64,000 bases of DNA from Aestuariimicrobium sp. p3-SID1156 (GTDB taxonomy: Bacteria > Actinomycetota > Actinomycetes > Propionibacteriales > Propionibacteriaceae): positions 1-64,000 of the forward strand of contig NZ_JALXXB010000011.1 of the NCBI RefSeq assembly GCF_025144225.1. Reading direction: 5' to 3'. The notes beneath the pieces were generated by a model, which made no database searches, was not told the origin of the DNA, and saw only the letters and a program-made list of their open reading frames with translations. Each line of letters opens with the position of its first letter. Positions within the stretch are counted from its first letter, which is position 1. Of the stretch, positions 55,665-64,000 are shown piece after piece. A program made the position numbers and the translations under genes.

Positions 55665-55693
55665 TTGACTCGCGGCCACCGCCCCGGAAGAAT
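55665..55693 (+). promoter_or_regulatory. tuf promoter
   Basis: TTGACT (55665-55670), 17 bp, AAGAAT (55688-55693). Transcription would begin near 55700, leaving a 120-nt leader in the otherwise gene-free 343-nt fusA-tuf gap. Confidence 0.7.
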
Positions 55694-55819
55694 GGGGCGG
55701 GTGACCCTGCCTTGATGTTCGAGGCAGGAGTACGTCCACAAACCGCTGTCGGGAACAGGTCCCGCCAGAGAAATCGAAGCCTGCGCACTCGGCGTGGGCT
55801 ACATCCAGAAGGAGCCCCA

Positions 55820-57013
<1,194 letters not shown>

Positions 57014-57038
57014 TCTGACTCACCGCCAGTTCTGACCG

Positions 57039-57068
57039 CAGGGCTCGCACCGTTGGGTGCGGGCCCTG
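57039..57068 (+). terminator. Hairpin after tuf
   Basis: CAGGGCTCGCACC and GGTGCGGGCCCTG (one G-U pair) with a short loop, 25 nt beyond the stop; no T-run. Confidence 0.6.
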
Positions 57069-57107
57069 TGTCATTTCCTCCGCCGCCCCATTCCTCCGGC
57101 GCCAGGT

Positions 57108-57165
57108 GAACCTGCTTTCGTCAGCTGAACCTGCTGCAGCAGGTTCAGCTGCATGAAGTAGGGTC
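57108..57165. repeat. 58-bp palindromic intergenic repeat, copy 2
   Basis: The central 30 bp (57122-57151) are a perfect palindrome, and the outer arms pair less well. It matches copy 1 at 5870 without gaps and again lies between convergent genes (tuf and treY). Apart from this and the terminator, the 291-nt gap shows nothing certain. Confidence 0.8.
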
Positions 57166-57304
57166 ATCTGCGAGATCCCTGCGAACGAGCACGCCGATGA
57201 TGATCGGCGCCATAATGGGCGCGGGCATCACTGAACGCCTAGTGCGCGAGGCTTTGGCTGACTAGCTGGGCACCGAGATGCCAGCTCGCCGAGCAGGGCC
57301 TGTC

Positions 57305-59569
57305 TCAGGCGAGCTCTGCCGGTACGAGCACTGCAGCCGGGTGGCGAGCGAACACCTCGCCCAGCTGAACGCGTCCTGAGTGGTGTGCACCGGACAAGAC
57401 GTCGCGCCACGTGCCCTGGGGCAGCGTGAGTCCGGAGTCCCCCCACCCACCGCGGCGTTCGAGCCCGACCGGAAGGCGCGTGGCCAGCGTGATCGCGCCA
57501 CCGCGGTCGTATCCGACCAGGTGCTCGGCCAGCGGCCCCCCGAGAGCGATCGGGCGGTACTTGGTGAACAGCTCTGCGTGGTCTCGTCGCAGCCGCAGGA
57601 TCTCAGTCACCAGATGGTGCTTGGCGAGGTCCAGTTCGGTCATGGAGCGGCCCAGGTCCACCGGGCGGCGATTGTCGGGGTCGACCAGTGAGTCCTCAAC
57701 GAACTCGGTGCCCCGATAGACGTCAGGAATGCCGGGCATCGTCAGCGCCACGACCTTCTGCGACAGCACGTTCACGCCCGCAGGGACAGCCATCAGGTCC
57801 CGCAGCGTCGACAGCGGTTCCACCAGGATCGGGTCGGTGAGCGCCTGGTCGATGGCGGCGTGGACCGCCATCTCATAGCCGGAGTTCGGAGCCGCCCAGC
57901 CGGTTTCGGTGTTGGCCTCGCGCATGGCTTTGGTGGCATAGGCGTGGAGCCGTCCAGCATCGATCGGGCCCACGGCCGCCAGGGTCTGGGCCAGCAGCCA
58001 GGCGAACGGGCGATCCGGCAGCTGCGTGGTCTCGATGAACCCCCGCCCCCAGGCCAGGGATTCGTCCACCAGCTCGGTGAGCACGCCCAGCGCCGCGCGC
58101 ACGTCCTCGCCGCGCTTGGTGTCGTGCGTCGACAGCCCCACCATGGAGGCGGGGGAGTGCAGCTGCCGTCTGGCCTGGTCCTCATGCCAGCCGAGGACGG
58201 TGGTGCCGAGGCGGCCGGGATGCCCGCCGACCTCGTTGGCGCCGATCCAGCGGGTGTAGCGGTACCAGGCGGTGTCCTCCAGACCCTTGGCCATCAGTGC
58301 TCCGGTGAACTGCTGGAAGCGCCGGGCAGCTTCCTGATCCACATCGGCCAGCACCGGGATCAGCGCCTGGATGTCTGCTCGCATCGAGGGCTCGCCCAGT
58401 GCTGCCGCAGAGGCAGCACGATCCAGGGCAGCGCGATCATGCGGCAGGTAGGTGCGGTAGACGTCCATGTGGGCGGCGATCTCGACCAGGGCGGCGTCGC
58501 TCGGTTCGCCGCGCAGAGACGCCGGCAGCACGCGCTGGATTCGGGCCCGCTCCGAGCCGAAGAGCTGGGCAGCGATCTGGCGCTTGGCGAGCAGGACATG
58601 CTGCTCGACGTCCAGCGAATCACCGGTCAGGGTGCCGTAGCCGTCGGTCAGCGCGGCCTCGGAACCAGGATCGGCCACCAGCCGGGTCAGCTCGGCCATC
58701 GCGTCATAGCCGCTGGTGCCGTCCACCGGCCAATCACTCGGCAGCTGCTCCCCGTCGGCCAGGATCTTCTCCACCACGATCCAGATCTCGTTGCCAACCC
58801 GGCCCCGCAGGCGTCGCAGGTACTCCCCGGGGTCGGTCAGCCCGTCGGGATGGTCGATCCGGATGCCGTCCAACTGGCCATCGTCGGCCATCCGGAAGAT
58901 CCGTTCGTGGGTTGCCTCGAAGACCCGGGGGTCCTCGACCCTGAGGCCTGCCAGCGAGCTCACCGCGAAGAAGCGGCGGTAGTTCAGCTCGGTGGCGTCC
59001 AGCTGCCAGGGCGCCAGTCGGTAGTGCTGTCGGGACGCCACCAGCTCTGCGCCGGCACCGTCATCTGCCGAGCCGATGGCCACCGGGAAGCGGTGCTCGT
59101 GGAAGACCAGCTCGGAGCGATCCGGGCTGAACTCGAGCCCCGCCACCGACCCGTCGGCAGGAAGGACGGGGACCAGGATTGGCCCGGCGTCCCAGTCGAC
59201 GTCGAACCAGCTCGCATATGGCGACTGGCGCCCCTCACGCAGGACGCTCCACCAGGCCGGGTTCTCCCACGCCTTGGAGATGCCGCAGTGGTTCGGCACG
59301 ATGTCGAGCACGATCTTCAGGCCATGCGCGCGCGCCGCATCCACGAACGAGACCCAGCCCGCCTCGCCACCGCGCTGGGGGTCGACCTGGGTGCAGTCGA
59401 CCCAGTCGTAACCATGATCAGATCCGGTGGTGGAGGTCAGCAGCGGCGACAGGTAGACCGCGTCCACGCCCAGTTCGACGATGCGGGGCAGGTCCGCGGC
59501 GGCGTCCTGGAGGGTGAAGCTGGGGCTGATCTGGTAGCGGTAGGTCGATGTCGGCAGGCTCCGGCTCAT
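57305..59569 (-). CDS. treY: Maltooligosyl trehalose synthase
   Basis: A 754-residue TreY of GH13. The characteristic start TYRYQISPSFTLQDAAADLP, GVDAVYLSPLLTS, SDHGYDWVDCTQVDP, LDIVPNHCG, the nucleophile region GIRIDHPDGLTDP, VEKIL with the acid Glu, and LSTHDTKRGEDVRAAL are all visible. It turns the reducing end of maltooligosaccharides into a trehalose unit, which TreZ then releases. Neither treZ nor treX lies in the window. TAGGCT ends 6 nt before the ATG, so the mRNA is probably leaderless. Confidence 0.95.
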   Translation of the reverse strand: MSRSLPTSTYRYQISPSFTLQDAAADLPRIVELGVDAVYLSPLLTSTTGSDHGYDWVDCTQVDPQRGGEAGWVSFVDAARAHGLKIVLDIVPNHCGISKAWENPAWWSVLREGRQSPYASWFDVDWDAGPILVPVLPADGSVAGLEFSPDRSELVFHEHRFPVAIGSADDGAGAELVASRQHYRLAPWQLDATELNYRRFFAVSSLAGLRVEDPRVFEATHERIFRMADDGQLDGIRIDHPDGLTDPGEYLRRLRGRVGNEIWIVVEKILADGEQLPSDWPVDGTSGYDAMAELTRLVADPGSEAALTDGYGTLTGDSLDVEQHVLLAKRQIAAQLFGSERARIQRVLPASLRGEPSDAALVEIAAHMDVYRTYLPHDRAALDRAASAAALGEPSMRADIQALIPVLADVDQEAARRFQQFTGALMAKGLEDTAWYRYTRWIGANEVGGHPGRLGTTVLGWHEDQARRQLHSPASMVGLSTHDTKRGEDVRAALGVLTELVDESLAWGRGFIETTQLPDRPFAWLLAQTLAAVGPIDAGRLHAYATKAMREANTETGWAAPNSGYEMAVHAAIDQALTDPILVEPLSTLRDLMAVPAGVNVLSQKVVALTMPGIPDVYRGTEFVEDSLVDPDNRRPVDLGRSMTELDLAKHHLVTEILRLRRDHAELFTKYRPIALGGPLAEHLVGYDRGGAITLATRLPVGLERRGGWGDSGLTLPQGTWRDVLSGAHHSGRVQLGEVFARHPAAVLVPAELA

Positions 59570-59575
59570 GCTGCG

Positions 59576-59588
59576 AGCCTAGTAGTCT
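59576..59588. promoter_or_regulatory. Back-to-back -10 boxes of treY and gltX
   Basis: The minus-strand TAGGCT (59576-59581) and plus-strand TAGTCT (59583-59588) are one base apart. Two polymerases could not open both at once, so the genes should compete. Confidence 0.6.
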
Positions 59589-59598
59589 GGACGCCATC

Positions 59599-61083
<1,485 letters not shown>

Positions 61084-61101
61084 GCCCGGATGGGCCAGTG
61101 C

Positions 61102-62805
61102 CTACTTCCCCTGCTTCTTCTGGATCGCCGCCCACTCGTCCTTGAGCCCCACCGTGCGGTGGAAGAACCCAGGACGATCAGGGTCCTTGGCGAAGTAGCC
61201 CAGCCGCTCGAACTGCACCACCTGTCCCGGCGCGACCTCAGCGATCGAAGCCTCACCGAGGGCGTTCGGCAGCAGTTCGCGCGAGTTCGGGTTCAGGTCG
61301 TCCAGTGGCTCGCCGGTCCGCTCGCCGGGCACCGGTGAGGTGAACAGGCGCTCGTAGAGGGCAGCCTCCACCGGGACGGCGTGGGGCACCGACACCCAGT
61401 GCATGGTCGACTTCACCTTGCGGCCATCCGGAGCGTCCCCCCCACGGGTCTCGGGGTCGTAGGTCGCATTGACCTGCACCACGTTCCCGTCCTCGTCCTT
61501 CACGACGTCGGTCGCGGTGACCAGGTAGGCGCCACGCAGGCGCACCTCGCGTCCGGGGGAGAGGCGGAAGAACTTCGGCGGAGGCACCTCGGCGAAGTCC
61601 TCGGACTCGATGACCAGTTCGCCGCTGAAGGCCACCTGGCGGGTGCCGTCCTCAGGGCGCTCGGGATTGTTCGCCACCTCGAAGTACTCGACCACTGGCT
61701 GGCCCTCGGCGTCCACCGGCCAGTTGGTGAGCACCAGCTTGAGCGGACGCAGCACGACCATCTTGCGCTGGGCCTCGGCGTTGAGCTCGCGGCGGACCAC
61801 GGCCTCCAGGGCCTCGATGGCGTGGCGGGAGTTGGTGCGCGCGGTGCCGATCTCGGTGCAGAAGGTGCGGATCGCCGAGGCGGGGTAGCCGCGGCGGCGC
61901 AGGCCCGACAGGGTGGGCATTCGGGCGTCATCCCAGCCGTCCACCACGCCATCGGCGACCAGCTTCTTGAGCCGGCGCTTGGAGGTGACGATGTGGGTGA
62001 ACTCCAGCCGCGCGAACTCCAACTGCTTGGGCTGGTCGCTCGGCAGGGGCAGGTTCTCCAGGAACCAGTTGTAGAGCGGACGGTGCGAGTCGAACTCCAG
62101 GGTGCAGATGGAGTGGGTGACGCCCTCGATGGCGTCCGACTGCCCATGTGCCCAGTCGTAGGTGGGGTAGATGCACCAGGCGTCGCCGGTGCGGTGGTGG
62201 TGGCCGCGACGGATCCGGTACATCACCGGGTCGCGCAGCCACATGTTGTCCGACTGCATGTCGATCTTGGCGCGCAGGCAGCGCTCCCCGTCGGCGAACT
62301 CCCCGGCACGCATCCGGGCGAACAGGTCCAGTGATTCCTCGACCGGACGGTTGCGGAAAGGCGATTCGATGCCGGGCTTGCCGAAGCCGCCGCGCTGCTC
62401 CGAGATCGTCTCCCCGGACTGGTCGTCGACATAGGCCAGCCCTCGACGGATCAGTTCCAGAGCCCATTCGTAGAGGTTCTCGAAGTAGTCCGAGGCGTAG
62501 TAGACGTTCTCGGGGTGGTAGCCCAGCCACTCGATGTCCTGCAGGATCGAGTCGACGAACTCCGTCTCCTCGGTGTCGGGGTTCGTGTCGTCGAAGCGCA
62601 CATTGCAGATGCCGTCGAAGGCCTCGGCGATGGAGAAGTCCTGCACGATCGCCTTGGCATGCCCGATGTGGAGGTAGCCGTTCGGTTCGGGTGGGAAACG
62701 GGTCTGGACGCGGCCCCCGTAGGTGCCCTTCTCGTTGTCCCTCTCGACCACCTCACGGATGAAGTCAGAGGCGACGGGCTTGCGGGCAGTGGCGTCCTGG
62801 CTCAT
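61102..62805 (-). CDS. glnS: Glutaminyl-tRNA synthetase
   Basis: A 567-residue GlnRS. FPPEPNGYLHIGHAKAI is the HIGH motif, RFDDTNPDTE, YPTYDWAHGQSDAIEGVTHSICTLEF are GlnRS-specific, and the KMSKS-like sequence is VTSKRRLKKLV (VTSKR). A C-terminal anticodon-binding beta-barrel domain follows. The ATG at 62805 is preceded by TAGGAT (62813-62818) with 7 nt between, a leaderless arrangement; the frame further upstream lacks homology. Confidence 0.94.
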   Translation of the reverse strand: MSQDATARKPVASDFIREVVERDNEKGTYGGRVQTRFPPEPNGYLHIGHAKAIVQDFSIAEAFDGICNVRFDDTNPDTEETEFVDSILQDIEWLGYHPENVYYASDYFENLYEWALELIRRGLAYVDDQSGETISEQRGGFGKPGIESPFRNRPVEESLDLFARMRAGEFADGERCLRAKIDMQSDNMWLRDPVMYRIRRGHHHRTGDAWCIYPTYDWAHGQSDAIEGVTHSICTLEFDSHRPLYNWFLENLPLPSDQPKQLEFARLEFTHIVTSKRRLKKLVADGVVDGWDDARMPTLSGLRRRGYPASAIRTFCTEIGTARTNSRHAIEALEAVVRRELNAEAQRKMVVLRPLKLVLTNWPVDAEGQPVVEYFEVANNPERPEDGTRQVAFSGELVIESEDFAEVPPPKFFRLSPGREVRLRGAYLVTATDVVKDEDGNVVQVNATYDPETRGGDAPDGRKVKSTMHWVSVPHAVPVEAALYERLFTSPVPGERTGEPLDDLNPNSRELLPNALGEASIAEVAPGQVVQFERLGYFAKDPDRPGFFHRTVGLKDEWAAIQKKQGK

Positions 62806-62812
62806 GGGCTCG

Positions 62813-62818
62813 ATCCTA
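62813..62818 (-). promoter_or_regulatory. -10 box TAGGAT of glnS
   Basis: TAGGAT on the minus strand, 7 nt from the glnS ATG and without a ribosome-binding site. Confidence 0.55.
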
Positions 62819-62979
62819 GTGGTCTGCCGAGAAGCGCTCATCTCGCGCTGCCCCGATAGGGTGCAGGACGCCCGGGCTCTCGTTTCCTCCACTGTCACCA
62901 GCGCGTCACGCGGGAGTGGCCCATCAGGAATCGCGTCCCTTCGTTCACTCAACGACACGCCGCCACAGGAGGACACCCA

Positions 62980-64000
62980 TGCGCAAGACCTGGGCCCTGG
63001 TCGCGGGCCTCGCCGTGGCGTCCGGCATCGCTGCCGCTCCCGCCGCCGCCATCGCCGCTCGGAGGACGGTCACCCTGACCGTCCTGGCCACCACCGACAC
63101 CCACGGGAACGTCTTTAACTGGGACTACTTCCGCAACCAGCCCTACAGCGACAAGTCCGGCACGGCCTACGGGCTGGCCCGGGCGGGAAGCATCATCAAC
63201 CAGATACGCGCCGAGCGTGGCGCTGAGTCGGTCATCGTCGTCGACAACGGTGACACCCTGCAGGGAACCCCGCTGGCGTACTACTACGCCAAAATGGAGC
63301 CGATCACCAAGACCGGCCAGACCCACCCGATGGCTGCTGCCTTCAATGCCGTCGGCTACGACGCCACCAACATAGGCAACCACGAGTTCAACTACGGCCC
63401 GGACCTGCTCACGACCTACGACCGCCAGCTGAAGGCGCCGATCCTGTCGGCCAACGTCCTGGACGCCAAGACGGGCAAGCCCGTCTTCCAGCCCTACACC
63501 ATCGTGACCCGCCACGTGAAGGGCGCCAAGCCAATCAAGGTCGGCATTCTCGGGCTGACCACCCCCGGTTCCATGATCTGGGACAAGGCGAACCTCGAGG
63601 GCAAGGTCATCATCCAGGACATGACAGCGGCTGCCCAGCGGTGGGTCCCCAAGGTCCGCGCGGCCGGCGCTGATGTGGTCGTCGTGATGAGCCACGCCGG
63701 CATCGGCCAGTCCTCCTATGACACCACCGCCCTCGGGGCGGAGAACCCCAGCGACAAGATCGCCGAGCAGGTCCCCGGGATCGACGCCATCGTGATGGGC
63801 CACACCCATCAGGACGTGCCGCAGAAGTTCATCACCAACCAGCAGACCGGCAAACAGGTCCTGCTCACCCAGCCTCGCTACTGGGCGTCTTCGGTCTCCG
63901 ACATGACCTTTGAGTTGATCAAGGTCAAGGGCCAGTGGACCGTCGCCTCCGCCAAGTCGGTCGCCCGGTACAGCAAGAACGCCACCGATGACCCGGCCGT
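62980..64000 (+). CDS. Secreted 5'-nucleotidase/metallophosphatase, cut by window edge
   Basis: The first 340 residues of a bifunctional 2',3'-cyclic-nucleotide phosphodiesterase/5'-nucleotidase-type enzyme. A Sec signal peptide (MRKTWALVAGLAVASGIAAAP) is followed by the metallophosphatase core: ATTDTHGNV, VVDNGDTLQG, NIGNHEFNYG, VVVMSHAG and VMGHTHQD, which supply all ligands of the two-metal site. The C-terminal substrate domain lies outside the window. AGGAGG stands upstream of the ATG at 62980. It would release nucleosides and phosphate outside the cell. Confidence 0.9.

Noticed and set aside
57198..57263. A 21-codon frame after the repeat downstream of tuf
   Set aside because: It has no ribosome site, promoter or recognisable similarity; it may be chance.

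Overview
The window is high-GC, gene-dense DNA from an actinobacterium. Start codons are often GTG or TTG. Many genes begin directly 6-8 nt after a TANNNT-type -10 box, so they are probably leaderless. The mycothiol-type arsenate reductases, the nickel-pincer (lar) genes, an actinobacterial rpoB starting with TTG and the overall gene content suggest Propionibacteriales. That placement is inferred from gene content, not from a search.

Layout. 1-8.9 kb: a partial tRNA-Ala, an amino-acid permease, an aldo/keto reductase with its MerR regulator, an arsenic module (ArsR-phosphatase fusion plus a double ArsC fusion), a lactonase-like beta-propeller, an SRPBCC protein, a lipoprotein and a Ser/Thr kinase. 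8.9-21.7 kb: a long minus-strand block with a protein O-mannosyltransferase, an NCS2 permease, a KDG-kinase-like sugar kinase, a LarA-family nickel enzyme, the cofactor genes larE, larB and larC, a LacI regulator, uronate isomerase (uxaC) and a fructuronate-reductase-type dehydrogenase (uxuB). 21.7-26.5 kb: rsmI, tatD, rsmA, ispE, a MarR and a TetR regulator. 26.6-35.4 kb: an accessory region. It starts with a 4,008-bp degenerate prophage remnant bounded by 48-bp direct repeats at the 3' half of a tRNA-Gln gene. An older, lower-GC stretch follows with an orphan HsdR-N nuclease, an IS3-type transposase scrap, HNH endonuclease pieces, an Excalibur protein and an interrupted XRE regulator. 35.4-41.6 kb: a family 4 glycosidase, a cation exporter, glmU, prs, rplY and pth. 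41.6-57 kb: the core expression genes rplJ-rplL, rpoB-rpoC, rpsL-rpsG, fusA and tuf, each unit with recognisable promoters and terminators. One DUF559-type gene sits between rpoC and rpsL, flanked by two inverted arrays of a palindromic repeat. 57-64 kb: treY, gltX, glnS and the start of a secreted 5'-nucleotidase.

How the genes work together. The most interesting system is the lar-uronate block. A complete nickel-pincer-nucleotide (NPN) cofactor assembly set (LarB, LarC, LarE) and a LarA homologue sit in one run with glucuronate isomerase, fructuronate reductase, a LacI regulator and a KDG-kinase-like enzyme, while no mannonate dehydratase is seen. A testable reading is that the LarA homologue is a sugar-acid 2-epimerase, for example D-mannonate/D-gluconate, joining uronate breakdown to gluconate use. 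Other points worth a second look are a GlmU lacking its acetyltransferase residues, ribosomal protein S12 with Arg at position 88 (a streptomycin-resistance residue), two families of palindromic intergenic repeats, and the layered decay in the tRNA-Gln island.
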